Origin: Dysidea avara
Lineage: Eukaryota; Porifera; Demospongiae; Dictyoceratida; Dysideidae
Assembly (NCBI RefSeq): GCF_963678975.1
Contig: NC_089272.1
Coordinates: 2,414,359 to 2,478,358, forward strand
Direction: 5' to 3'
Length of the DNA: 64,000 bases
The notes beneath the pieces were generated by a model. It did no database searches and was not told the DNA's origin. It worked only from the letters and a program-made list of their open reading frames with translations. The position numbers and the translations under genes were made by a program. Shown here in pieces: positions 35,901 through 47,862 of this stretch. Position 1 is the first letter of the stretch. The number at the start of each line of letters is the position of its first letter.

Positions 35901-38434
35901 AAAGCAATCATGTAAATTTAAAATTTCCTTGTGAGCATGACTGCATGTATAAATAATGATTTCTGCATGCGTATGACAACAGAGCTGTAATATTAATGTT
36001 TTGTTATTACCACTGTAGCAATGGAATATGTGGCATTGGTGATCTAAACAGCATTATGGCGAACTTTGATTTTGGCACAGAATCATCATCCATACCTTCA
36101 CCTATAACTACAAACCACATCCATTCAACTGATAAAACTCGGCTAGGACAGACAGGTACAGTGATGCACATTCACAAATGCCCACAATTATCGTATTATG
36201 TAAAAGTAAGCGGTGAAATTTGTGGCAAAACAGCAAACATCATTGCAAACTATAGTGACTGTCACTAAGATAAGTTGCATCACTTTTCTAGTCATTATTT
36301 TGCTACAGATTGCACCACTTATTTTTTACAGTATAAAGTCACATTTTTTGCAGCTAGCCAAATGTGGACTTTAGGTAGAATGCTTCCGGTTATGATTGGT
36401 CATCTCATCCCAGAAGATAATGAAAATTGGAGTCATTTTCTTCAGCTGTTAGATATTATCGACCACATCTTTTCACCTACTGTTAGACCTGAGACTCCAG
36501 GATACCTGGAAGTTGTGATAGAAGAAAATCTGCAGGACTTTGTGGATATCTATGAAATGTCTGTTCTTCCTAAAATGCACTTCCTTACTCATGCAGCAAG
36601 ATTTCTGGCAAGGTATGTGTATATTTCGTACCTGGATGCATGTTTTTCAAGTCATAATTATTATTTGGCAGAATGGGACCATTAGTGAGGTACTGGAGCA
36701 TGCGGTTTGAAGCTAAGCATCAGTACTTCAAATCGCTTGCAACACGAATGGGAAATTACATTAACATTACATATTCCTTGGCATCAAGACACCAAACATA
36801 CCAGTGCTATATTTTAAATTCTGATACAGGGTACTGCTCTACCAAGTGGACAATTGGAAATGGTAAATCATAACTTTCTATTGCACATTTATTAACAATA
36901 TTCACATAGGAGAGCACGTAAAGGTGCACTCTTCTGAATTTAGGGTAAATTTATTATACTATATGTTGGAAGAAGATGACTTGGTTTTTAGGTAAGTACT
37001 CACAATTGATGGTTTTGTTTAATTGTTGAGCTAGACCATTAAAATATTTTCCTATATAGTATTTAGACACCCAAAATTATAGTGAAAATTAATTTCCTTC
37101 TTAGTATATAGTATAATAGTATTGGTTATATTATTTTAATCACCAAAATAATTTTTGTTAGATAATAGACAATTTGGCAACAAAATAATTTGGGACTGGT
37201 AGCAATTTGCTATTCTTTTTTTCTGCCAAAGGAAAATAGAGTGGAGTCACCCTATTAAATACTATAGAGGATTTTACAACTGTGTTCTTCTTAAGTTAGA
37301 AAGTTTGGAGTGTCAAAATAGTTAATAAGCAACCCATTCAATTGCAAATATTGTTATTTAAGATTACTACGTATGTGGTACGTATATATGCATGTACCAC
37401 ATATATCTGTATTACAGCAAGGCCAAAACACACGCCTTGGCTCAAATAAATTCCTTATCCCAAACAAATTCCTTATACACACCTAACTGTGTTTGTTTCA
37501 ATGCCAGGATGCTGGAGCTAATTCCAGCAATGCTGGAGCTAATTCCAGCAATGCTGAAGCACAAGAGTTTACAAGATTCCAAACCTTTAAGTCTATTAGC
37601 TACACTGTATATTAAGCACTCCCAGCATTGTGCACAATCACTCTTCACCTTGTGTGCTCTAGCGGGTCAAAACTCATGTATAAGAAATACATTCCAGGGC
37701 TTTATATAAATATGATGTGTAGTATATACTTCAGAACAATGCCTGTCAATTCGTTATGCATTTTTTGTACTTGTGGTTCACACTTCATGAATAAAAATAC
37801 ACAATGCATATCAAGTATCTGGAATACTGCCATTAAAATTTGTAATATAAATTTTCTAAAAGGTAACACTTCTTTATCTTTGCTTCAGATATAATAAATC
37901 TTGAATGTAATGTAAAATATGGCATATAAGGATTCAATTTACATGTTGCTTGAAAATAAGGATATAAATTGGTACTAATTAATTTATAAACCATTAGAGG
38001 ATGTCTTAAACAATGAATGCATTGTGTAGGTCAATGCCTTTGTTGTAAGCAATGATTGTGTGGTGACTGTTGTTATGAAAATGATGTTTACAAATATTTC
38101 CTTCTTTACGTATAGTCCTGATACTGCTGTGATACATGGAATGAAATTGAAGCCTGGTGTTGTGGTAGTCACATCTGTAGAGGACAAAACCAACCCCCAG
38201 TTTTGCCAAATTCGCAGACTATTCATTGTGAACAACAAGTTACGTTTGGGTGTTAGCAAACTCATTGTCATAGACTACTTGGCCCATTATCACTCATGGA
38301 TGGTCAAAAAGCAAGATGATCAGTTGCAAATATTGGATTCAAAGAATGTACCCAGTCGACAAGTACTAACACTTCGTACAATGCGGGGTTCTTACTCTCT
38401 TAATTTTTTGCTTACTTTAAAGCATGCATTGTAA
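32901..38434 (+). CDS. C2H2 zinc-finger / CMC-type DDE transposase-like protein, 823 aa, 12 exons
   Basis: Exons: 32901-33104, 33317-33703, 34315-34464, 34563-34737, 34917-35074, 35392-35559, 35615-35856, 36019-36155, 36354-36612, 36672-36862, 36910-36991, 38116-38434. All junctions are GT-AG and phases agree, giving one open frame. The N-terminus has two C2H2-like fingers (CPLC...H-x4-H; CKC...H-x4-H). The core shows LYFDECELCNPLG (Asp288), SGDNPGSSAIAGF (Asp381), CRQC (401-404), MPPDVMHDLLEG (His475) and MRFEAKH (Glu640). These match the DDE triad, C-x2-C and H motifs described for CACTA/Mirage/Chapaev (CMC) transposases. A separate C-terminal domain fills the last exon. Intact and interrupted by many introns, so either an intron-rich active transposase or a domesticated gene. 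Intron 11 (1.1 kb) holds a 22-bp tandem repeat near 37505-37555. Confidence 0.85.
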
Positions 38435-41215
38435 TAAAGTTTTTAACAATTATCACTGTACAAACAGAATATTATAGTTATGTGTACAAGCGATGTGAAA
38501 TTATTTCACTATTGTATTTACTTACAATAATTGTTTATTGAATATTTTCAGTGTCATGAAAATGGTTGGATATAAGTTCACAAGAAGCACTGCAAAGGGG
38601 ACACATCCACAGCATGTTGTACGGTAGTATGAGGTCCAAAGAAACAAATGCAATGGTAGCTATCCAATAGATATCCCTACCTCTTGAAATTTGTTGATTC
38701 AGAATGAGATGTACAACATTCTGTTCTTGCATATCTTTTTGTCTGGATACAAGGTGTGGTTACCACAGGTGTCTACAGAAATCCTAAAATGGTAATATAT
38801 ACAAATAAATACAGGGAATGTCAAATAATCAATCTCTGCAGTCACAGTCAAGGACAACTGAGAATTGAACGTGTATGATTGGCCAAAATTATGGCTGCCT
38901 ATGTGACCCAAATCCTTCTGAATCACATTTTTATCTCTGTAGATTGGACCTTGACTGCAATTCACTGCAAATCTACTAGCAAGTGCTTTGTGTCACCATT
39001 TGCACATATAGGGCAAATTGTAATAACTATTATTCTATCTATACATATATGATAATATGAACACTAGCTAATGCTCTCTACTCCCTGTTCTATACTCCAA
39101 AATGTTACTGTAAACTACTACATGGTGAGATATGGGAATAGTTATTGCACCAAGTTAAAAAGATAAGTTACAGGATCTTATTACTCATTGGCGCATACAG
39201 CTAGTTTTAACTACAATGCTTAGAAACCTACCCTACATGGCTATGTGTAACACTGGAAAGATCAGGTAAGTTTAAACTACAAGTGGTCACAATTTTTTTA
39301 TTGTGGTTATCAGTGGTTAGTATAGAAACAACAATGTTGAGCTTGTTAAAGAAACCCACTTCATGAAGCAATAGCACAAAGGCTGGTGTTGATTTTACAG
39401 TGAGTGTGTTAATTAAATGTCTTGGTGTAATGTTAACAATGGGATAGTAATTGCAACACTTGACAGTCTTTGTTAAATTTGCACAGAGCGTGTTAAAATA
39501 ACTACCCATTTTTAACAGTGTAGGGAACCTGGTCCTACAGCCTGTTGAAAGTTGTTACATAAGTGTATTTGAAAAGGTGGGAAAAGGTGAAAAAATTCAT
39601 GACTGGTGTGACAGCCTCAAACCTGCAGCCATCCGATTAATGCTCAAATGCTTACAGGAGTCTGCCAGGCAGAAATTTCATGTAGTATCCTAGGAACTCT
39701 ACAGAGTGACTTATTATCTCAAAGTACCCCATATGGAACCTAATGACATTAGTTTATTATTGTTAAGGCTTTACAGCACAAGTGCAGAAGGTCTGTAGGA
39801 CATCTGGTCCTACACACTGTTTAAAGTTGTTGCATAAAGTGTACTTATTCTGCATAACAATTTGCCATGTTAAATAGGCATGATACTTACTGCCATGGGT
39901 TACATGCCCATGCAGGAGGTCATTATTCTGAATGGTGGGTTTGTGTACGAGGAACAATTTGTGTGAATTTTGTGATTCACTAAATTTTAGCTGCATGTTT
40001 TTGTACAAATATATACACATATTTCAACTAAGCTTTCTGGATTCTACTTTTGTTGAATTGTCGTAGTGAAGACAATTGCTTGTGCTATGTAGTTTGCGAT
40101 TGCTGAAATTTCTGCTGTAGACTACGTATTTAGATTTTATGTGAACTCGCAAATGTATAGTATCACTAATGTTTAGTATCTATCACTGAAGAATATTTGA
40201 AACCACCTTATACAATAGCAACTCAGTATATTAGTGCATATCATACTATATATAAGCATTGTTCTTATTATATTTTTAAAGCTATTACTGTGAAACCTCT
40301 CTAATTCAACACCTGTATCTAATTCTGTAATCTGACACCATTTGCTGCACCAATTAAATAAGCCTTTGTCTGTTTGATATTGCTTGATAGTCCAACATCC
40401 TCACACAGCTTTTTGAGCAATATAATGGGTGACAACTAAATTATAACCCAGTATATAATACGAAAATTCTACACAGGCAACTAAACTAGGTAAAATTGAT
40501 TTACATACCATATAATTATAAGTATTGGTCATTGTGCAGGTTTTAAAATCAAAACATTTGTCCAAAATTAAGTAGTATGACTTAGTTGTTATGTTGTACA
40601 TTTTGAAACAACTGTCTGGAATGTAGTAAGCAGTTTTCTTGATTCTTATTTGTAATTATTGTACAGTTTACTGTGTAATGTCAATAGGGTTGCAATAAGA
40701 TAGTAAAGGAATTGGCAGTTTATATTATTTACAATAACAGCATAATTACCACTAGCCAAACAGCATTATAATATTGATCACCAGGTTAATAAGCACTGCT
40801 TAATGCTAGTTCCTTGTACTACCAATCACAACACACCAACGTAATGCTTGATATACTGTATATACAGCAATTAAGGATACACATGCAATGGGCATTGTTA
40901 CAGGGTGACAACTAAAATATACTGCATGCTTAAGTGTAGCTACTGGCTATCTTATATTCCATAGACATTAACACCATTTTAGCCAAGTGCTCTCTATCTT
41001 ATGTAGACAAGTATGTAGTGCATTTTACTGTACAATGTACGTACGTTCTATGTCTTGAAGTTAACTTTTATACAGATTTGGTCTCTTAACACAGGTGGCC
41101 ACTATAAGACAGATTCCATCTTACAATTGTACATGATACTACCTATCTAACTCAGCATCTAATAATTATGTTTGAAAGACAAATCTGTACTGTGTATAAG
41201 TATCATTATTGCATG
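38435..41215. other. Right flank of the cassette, non-coding
   Basis: No convincing exon on either strand. Two related words, CCTGGTCCTACAGCCTGTTGAAAG-like (about 39529) and TCTGGTCCTACACACTGTTT (about 39804), mark an old internal duplication. Confidence 0.4.
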
Positions 41216-41553
41216 ATGTGCGTGGGCGGAGGAAAATATGACTACTTTTTGCTCTTATAAATGGCTATAACTTTGGAATAGTAGAAGCTATAGAATTTCT
41301 TTAAATTTTAGTGTACGCGTCAGAGAAAGAGCATTAATTTGACACCAGGTTTGTGAATTTTGAACCATTTATAGGTGAGAAAGATGAAAAACTGACCATT
41401 TTAAAGCATTAAATTGGATGTAAAGGTCACCAAAGGTCAAATCTGAGGTGGCTCCCTATCAAAAAATAACCTTTATGATACATACAAACTATGTGGAAAG
41501 TTTCATGCTTTTATCCAAAAGTGCACAAAAAAGGCCTTAGCACCCTAACTATA
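41216..41553 (-). repeat. Right inverted end of the 12.7-kb unit
   Basis: Inverted partner of 28865-29215; see that entry for the shared blocks. Its outer edge joins directly to the right part of the CACTG element (GGATTATACTACAG). Confidence 0.85.
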
Positions 41554-41734
41554 TGGATTATACTACAGTAATTAGTATAATACAGGATTTATATTAAGGC
41601 TTATTTGTATTCAATAAGCCACTGGAAATACCATCTTATATCCCACTTTTTGCACAGTGAGTGTCTATGTATTATTAATGATATGCACATGTCAGTCATA
41701 ATAATAAAGTTTACGTTGTATATACCATAATTTG

Positions 41735-42054
41735 CACTGTGAAAAAAGAGGGATATAAGATGGTATTTCCAGTGGCTTATTGAATACAAAAAAGATTGAT
41801 ATAACCTGTATTATACTAACAATCCCACATAAGGCTTTAGTTAATGTGTTAAACATACTGAAACCATATATGTGATAGTATAGTGTGGGCATTATATCAG
41901 ATATAAGCTATTTCAAGTATTGTGGTAATTAAACTGAAACCATACATGCAATAGTATAGTATGCATTATACTAAAGTATAAGATGAGTATAATACAGGAT
42001 TTATATTAAGGCTTATTTGTATTCAATAAGCCACTGGAAATACCATCTTATATC
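41735..42054. mobile_element. Second CACTG element, right tip missing
   Basis: Begins CACTGTGAAAAAAGAGGGAT and follows the short element at 56900 throughout, but stops at CCATCTTATATC. The last about 20 bp, including CAGTG, are gone, so no target duplication can be seen. It lies only 75 bp after the large CACTG element, in the same orientation. Confidence 0.85.
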
Positions 42055-43007
42055 AGTTAATCAGCGATGGTACCCAAAAGGGGGTTGTGTGTGTTAATTG
42101 GCAGCTAACCTGGTAAAAGCGGGCAGTACATGGAAGTGGCACTACAGTTAGGAAGTTACCCAGTGTCTGCAACAGCCATGAAGAAAAGTGGGGTGGCCAC
42201 ACATCAAGGGGAAACCTTAATTGGAATAAGAGTGTTGCACATGTGTTACTAAAAGGTGACCACATCTCAATGGGTGGACATTAATAGGAAAACAACTGGT
42301 TGCGAATGCATGATCAGAAGGCACGCAGTGGAGTGTGAAAAATGTGGAGAGCTTGTTCCCTCCCAGATTCCCACCCTCTCTGGACAGTTGTATTTGCAAG
42401 TGTCTATACTTACGGGTAGGGTAATGGAATTATATAATGGAGCATGGTCTGGATCAGCTCATTCCAAAAGGTTGGAGTAATAAGTATGCACCACAGGCAG
42501 TCTCAGGGGGAAGACTACTTAGGAAATTCCCTGTTTATCTATCTTGAGGTTAGCTCAGGGTGTGAAAATTCAGGTGTTTCACCTATAGGAGCCCATATGG
42601 CCTGTTGAATTCTTGTGGCTTCCACAGAATGCTAGAACCCTCAAGTATTCCGACCTCCAAGCCATCTTAGCTAAACATGCAGTAATTAAAGTAGGGAGTA
42701 GTCAAAAAAGAAGGGAATTGACAATGCATGGAGCTGTACTAAGGCTCATAGGAGAACCTGTGAAACCCTGCACACCTTACCACCATCAGCAGACGGTAGT
42801 GATGGGCCTAGGGGGTGTTATAAGGGGGATGGTTACATCGTGAAGGAGTGGTATTAACAAGAGTTATTAACAAAAGAATGAAGGCTCATGCAGGTGAACA
42901 TGGAAACAGTAATACTGCAACTTGTATATTATGAGCCAAAGTCACATAAGCTTGCCTACTTTCAACATTGATTACTCACAACACTCAGTCATACTATTTA
43001 TTACCCA
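42055..43007. other. Non-coding stretch, unexplained frames
   Basis: Two plus-strand frames (42256-42480 and 42613-42843) have no recognisable domain; the region is slightly more GC-rich than its surroundings and may be an old degraded coding repeat. Confidence 0.3.
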
Positions 43008-43830
43008 AACTTGGCTTTGTATAAATCATTGGAAGGGAAACTTCAGCTGCTCAAAACTTTAAGCTACAGTTACATACATGTTCTAAAAATGCCAGGTTTT
43101 CACAGGTTAGGTAACATATTCACCCTTTACCTTAATCACTTTTTCCCACACACATTCGATGGTAATAAATTAAAATACAAACAAAGAGTGTATCTTACAC
43201 AAAAGAGTGTGGCTTACACTAGATAACAGTGCAATATGTAGAAAACGGACACTGTCTATGCTAAGGAAATCAAGTGCTACAAATATAGTAATTAACTGTT
43301 TTACGTGTGCATGTGTACGTATGTACATTTTAATCTTAATAGCAGAATTCTAAGTGAAAAAAGTGTACATATGTATATGCATGCATTACACTGTACTGTT
43401 AGCCCTTAACAACTAAACAAGTTCTTTTTGCAGCACCTCAAGAACAGGATCACAATCAATATCTAACTCCTGTAATGCTGTCATGAATGTCCTCCATGTC
43501 TTTGGTTCTCTCCCATGAGTAGATTTAATCCATGCTTTTATCACCTTTGTGCAAGCTGATTTCATGTCACTAGTTCTTGATACACTTTCTTCGATGGTAT
43601 CCATGTCTTCGTCTTCCAGTCCCAAGCAATATCCAATAATTTCCCAATTTGTAGCCACCTTCGGGACTAGTTTTACTACCATATTCATGGTTACACGCTT
43701 ATCTATAAAAAAAATAATTAGTTGAGATCATTAACTTTATAATTATAACTAAAACAATCACAATTGCAATTCTGCCTTATAAGGGCATACAAGCTGTGTT
43801 GGACACATGTGACTGTCTCTTGGAAAACTG
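43008..43830. repeat. Duplicated segment, copy 2 (partner at 8478-9189)
   Basis: See copy 1. This copy has about 80 extra bases around 43090-43190 relative to the first. Confidence 0.85.
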
Positions 43831-46800
43831 GTCTTATTGCCAATTTGCAAGTATTAAAAAATGCTGGTATTATTATATTTAATATTCAGTGTAAATGACA
43901 GTGTTGCAGTCCAATGATTGAGGTTATGTGTCATATGTTTACAATGATTTCTTAGTTTTCTATAAGCACCCACTATAAGTATCTACAACCACAAATCTTC
44001 TGTCCTTGTGAAATTGACTTTGTAAGATGAGCTCCAATAGTGATGGGATACCGTTTTCAACATGAAAGGAAAAATAAAATTAAGCTTGTACTAAAGGCTC
44101 AAAACTGATAGAACGGTTAGAGTGCAGGCCTTTGCTTAACACTGCACAGCTGCATAGTCACATCTCAGGTTTGCCAAAGCTCTTAGCTCTGGCCATTAAG
44201 TTAAAAAAGCAGATCACTCTACTAGTTGGCTTCGACAAATAAATTTCATAGTGTACCTAAAGCATTCTACAGCGTAAAATCAAACCTGTTCTCATCTCAT
44301 AAGACTGACCCAATCACAATTGTATACTACCATGATCATAATTATTATTATGCATGTAGTTAATATAAGACACACACTGTACCTAGTATAGGTAGATTTG
44401 GGATACTAGTATAATTAGTTGTGGTAGCCAACTCCACTCCTCCAAATGATTCATCTGATGCTGAATGAACAACATAAAACAATAATCACACCAAACATTT
44501 GTGAATAGATAAAGTAACTTGATGATGGTACAATTATGACCATTATTAATTAACCCATTGATGGCCAAATTCTCAGGGACCACTGACTAAATTTCCAAAT
44601 CGCATCATACTAACCATCCAGCATACAGAAATACATTATATAAACACTTGCAAGAGGTAGGGCTGAAACAATCGTGGTTTTTTAGTGTTTGAGTACTCTC
44701 TAGTGTTAATGATCGAGTACTCACGAATACTAGTTGCATGTAGTCATACGCATTTGACATGTTTTGTACCAACCTTAAACAGTCTACAGCTTTTCAGGTA
44801 CCAACATACCAACAATGATACACACACTGTATTAAAGAACTGATGTTAGTGTCCCTGACAAAAGAATTATGCCTTCATTGCGTCACTCCCTGATGACAAA
44901 TACATCATGTGAACTGGGTCACATGATCTTAATGAGTACTCTAGTACCAATTTTACTATCCGAGTACCAAATCCTTAACGAGTACTCGTAGAGTATTAGT
45001 ATTTGTTTCAGCCCTACTGCTGACTATGTTGTTATTGTTTGCATAACAGTAATTGCAATAAAGATATCAAACAACAAAGTCTAAATTTTGGTTAAAATTC
45101 AGCCCAAACATACAATGGAATCCCAACTAATAACTATCTACAAAAGTGTCTGACACTACAAAGAACTATTCTATACAGTTTACTCACAGCAGGCTGCTTA
45201 GTGGGTTTTAAAGACTGCATTACAGTATCTTCTAAAGATTGAAGCATACTGTGCATACCATTATCCAAAAGTTTGCAAAGCTGTACAGTTAATTATGGTC
45301 TATGGTAATTTGTTCCACAATTTAATTTCATCTGGATAAAAGGAATACATATTCACATAAGTTGACTCTTGTATGAATCTAGTACAAGAAGTCAGTTAAG
45401 TAATAGTTATATCCCGTTATGAGGGTGATATCATTGTTATTACACGAGTCCGAGGCGGAGCCGAGGACGAGTGTAATAACAACTATATCATCTGAGTACA
45501 CAAGATATAACTATTTTATATCCCAGTGCGCGGGAGTGCACAGAAGTTTACAGATAGTAAATTAAGTTCCGGTTTGAGTTCCTGTCACTGTGCTCAAGAT
45601 TTCGCCTGAATTGTCAACTTAGCTACAAGAGAAACCCTGCATACTGCCTATACACTGTAGCAAAGGGCGATGTTACAAAGTAGCAGTTCCAGGTATGATT
45701 CGCCTTCATCAGAAGTTTGTATGGTGGTGTCGTGTAGCGTGCAAGAGAAAAAAAAGACCAACAAGTGGCTATCATAGTCCAAGATAGAAAGATGAAGCTA
45801 GAGGCTATCGAAAGAAGTTAGTTCTTCACCATAGTGGCCATTGGGACTGATTGCTAGAGCAACAATTGACACAGACTATTCTTGACATTTGTTAAACTAT
45901 TAATTGGTAACTTGTAGTGATACTGTGTAAAGGACTAACTGTTTTCTTGTAAGATTTAGTAGCTTTAAGTGCTGTACTGCTATGTTTTGTATTAATATTT
46001 CCTTATTTAGCTCTTTGTTCCATTGGTAAACAATGCCATTCGTGGTTATTATGATGTCACGAACACGACTGAGTGGCTCTGCAACAGGGTGATAAGTTAG
46101 TTATCACTGGGTGATAATTAATATATCGAACAGTAGCAGCCCACTCTGTCTAGCTGTATGGTAGTTATAACCCAGCACAGCGCTTTGACACTCCCACGCA
46201 CTAGGATTTAAATCAACAAATAGACGTCAACGACAATAATAAGTAGAACACCGGGTAGTGAAAAATGCTGTTTTGCATGATAACAACTGTACTTGTTTAC
46301 ACACTATGATAGCAACATTGCTATTGACCACTCCTTCACCGCCCCTTCATCTTCTCATTCTATTACTTGCCCCACAATAAATCCACTCTCATTCACAATA
46401 TCTTCCCACCACTTCATTATTACTAACTCCCCTTTAGCATTAAAACGGTCCTCCCTCTCCAAAATGTTTTGCATCTTGGAAATAATAAATTCTTCACAAT
46501 GTATGCTTGCAGAATCTTAAGCACTGATGGCAACTCAGCATGGCTACTGATTTCTTACTGCAGACTGTTTGGTGACTTTCCATTATACATCAGGACACTA
46601 TAAACACTTTTGTTTCAATTTTACCATACACATCTTTATCACTGTACATCATTTTAGATTATATAAGCAGGTATTTTCATGGAGTAAAAGAACTTCCTTG
46701 TATGCTTATGTGAACTCTCCTAGGGCATAACTATAATTGTCTACAATTTTTTTTTCAAAGGGTTGCTGTTACTGCTTTGTAGGGTGGTACATATTTACTC

Positions 46801-47862
46801 TCCACTAAAATACAGGAGTCCTAAATCCTTCCTACACTGGAAACTTCCCTACAGGGGAGTAATGGTTACTTATTTTATTAACAGTGCTATATAGTTGGGA
46901 AAGAAATAGAACACAAAGGAGGATAAAGGTAGCACTCAGTGTATAGCTGCTAAGGCACTCAACCAACAGTGAGCAGTGCATGAAGACATCAAGCTCGTAA
47001 TGTTAAGTACATTTTGTTAAAGAAATCAGTAAGTCACAGTATTTAGTCACTTACTCAATGGAGGCTACCCAGTACCACAATGGGTCATTACACCCTCTAA
47101 AACATTTCTTTCAAACATTTTCATTCAGTGATTATTGTTGTTAAAATGCTATAATACAAGCTGTGCCGGGTTTAGCAATAGAATTGCATAAAATAATTAT
47201 GTATTGGAAACCAATCTGCTTTTGCATCTAGCTTGAATATCTCTTCATAAAACTTCTTTGTAACGGAGTTATCCAAGGACTGCACCTCCCATAAAACTTT
47301 CACAAAGAACCAACAAAGCATCATAAAGTTAAAGACAAAATCACACTTTGTGCCAATAATTGGTCAATCACAGAAGTACAATTGTCGATAATTGGGTAAT
47401 GATAGGGATTGCGATATTCCTTATAACAAGACGTTTACTCTCGTGAGATAATTAAAATTTGGTGTGCTAAGAGACGAAGGACCATCTGTTAAAAGTTTCA
47501 AACCAGAAGTTCATACATCATTGAATTATGGAATTACAATTGCATGACGAAATGGTGCTGATAATTGGCGACTTGCGCTAAAATTTCATCGCAATTAAAA
47601 CATGTTTAAAGTATTCCCAGTCACTCTGAACGCATCATTAGCTTGATTATACTTAACCAACACTGACAAGGAATAGCACACCTTCACAATCCCTATTCTA
47701 TAGTATTCAGAATAAAACACATACAGTGTAGTAATGCAGCAATACGTAATCTGAGATGGATAATCAGTTCTGTATAATATTATACTTTGATACCTGGAAT
47801 ACTTGGCTTTGTTGTAGTAGCTTGTTCCTGTCCAGTGTTTGTATCAGACAACTCCTCAAATT
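43413..47862 (-). CDS. Death-domain protein, three 3' exons found (5' part missing)
   Basis: Exons (minus strand): 47862-47794 (69 bp), 44454-44383 (72 bp), 43702-43413 (290 bp, stop at 43413). Each enters and leaves in phase 1 with GT-AG borders, so they join cleanly. The first two are short linker exons with related text (GQEQATTTKPSIP; GVELATTTNYTSIP), as if one was duplicated from the other. The last encodes a death domain (WEIIGYCLGL; ACTKVIKAWI; GREPKTWRTFMTALQEL). Death domains recruit signalling partners through like domains. Exons further upstream, beyond 47862, were not found; several transposons lie there. The 3.3-kb intron holds a hAT element and a retroelement tail. Confidence 0.7.
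44658..45016. mobile_element. hAT-like element TAGGGCTGAAACAA in the intron
   Basis: Ends TAGGGCTGAAACAATCG and, inverted, TAGGGCTGAAACAAATAC. Interior rich in GAGTACTC words. The 8-bp flanks (GCAAGAGG and CTGCTGAC) do not match, so the duplication has decayed or one end has been replaced. Confidence 0.75.
45199..45385 (-). pseudogene. Tail of a non-LTR retroelement
   Basis: Minus-strand frame with MYSFYPDEIKLWNKLP followed by a short C-terminal piece and two internal stops, ending near 45199. The W-N-x-L-P motif closes CR1/L2-like RT proteins. Intronic and dead. Confidence 0.65.
45436..45480. repeat. Short hairpin around a GAGGCGGAGCCGAGG core
   Basis: Perfect 10-bp arms GTTATTACAC / GTGTAATAAC around a GC-rich core; probably part of a decayed element extending to either side, whose ends I cannot place. 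Confidence 0.6.
45481..47793. other. Intron remainder, nothing recognised
   Basis: No exon in frame with the death-domain gene was found. Near 46165 a GC-richer block (CCCAGCACAGCGCTTTGACA) loosely mirrors 45524-45550. Confidence 0.35.

Larger units (their letters stand above)
28865..41553. mobile_element. 12.7-kb unit with long inverted ends and two divergent genes
   Basis: Bounded by diverged inverted repeats of about 340 bp, 28865-29215 and 41216-41553. They begin TATAGTCAGGGTTGTAAG and, inverted, TATAGTTAGGGTGCTAAG and share GTGCACTTTTGGATAAAAGC and GATAGGGAGCCA. Inside are a SAMD3-like gene (30454-32767, minus) and a C2H2/DDE transposase-like gene (32901-38434, plus). The outer limits coincide with the point where the short CACTG elements are continuous, with at most a TAT or TA duplication. 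This is either a transposon in its own right or the core of the CACTG element. Confidence 0.7.
28370..41659. mobile_element. CACTG-ended (CACTA/EnSpm-type) element holding the 12.7-kb gene cassette
   Basis: Left end CACTGTGAAAAAAGAGG with GATATAAGATGGTATTTCC close by; right end, inverted, CACTGTGCAAAAAGTGGGAT with the same GATATAAGATGGTATTTCC. A 3-bp duplication AGT (28367-28369 and 41660-41662) fits CACTA/EnSpm insertion. Its first about 495 bp (less the insertion at 28596) and last about 105 bp correspond to the two parts of the complete short element at 56900-57236. The middle, 28865-41553, is extra relative to that short element. Either this is the full-length parent and the short ones are deletion products, or the middle is a separate insertion. 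Confidence 0.8.

Noticed and set aside
38535..41000. Several minus-strand frames of 60-90 codons right of the transposase gene
   Set aside because: No domain, no splice-consistent neighbours, AT-rich composition typical of chance frames.
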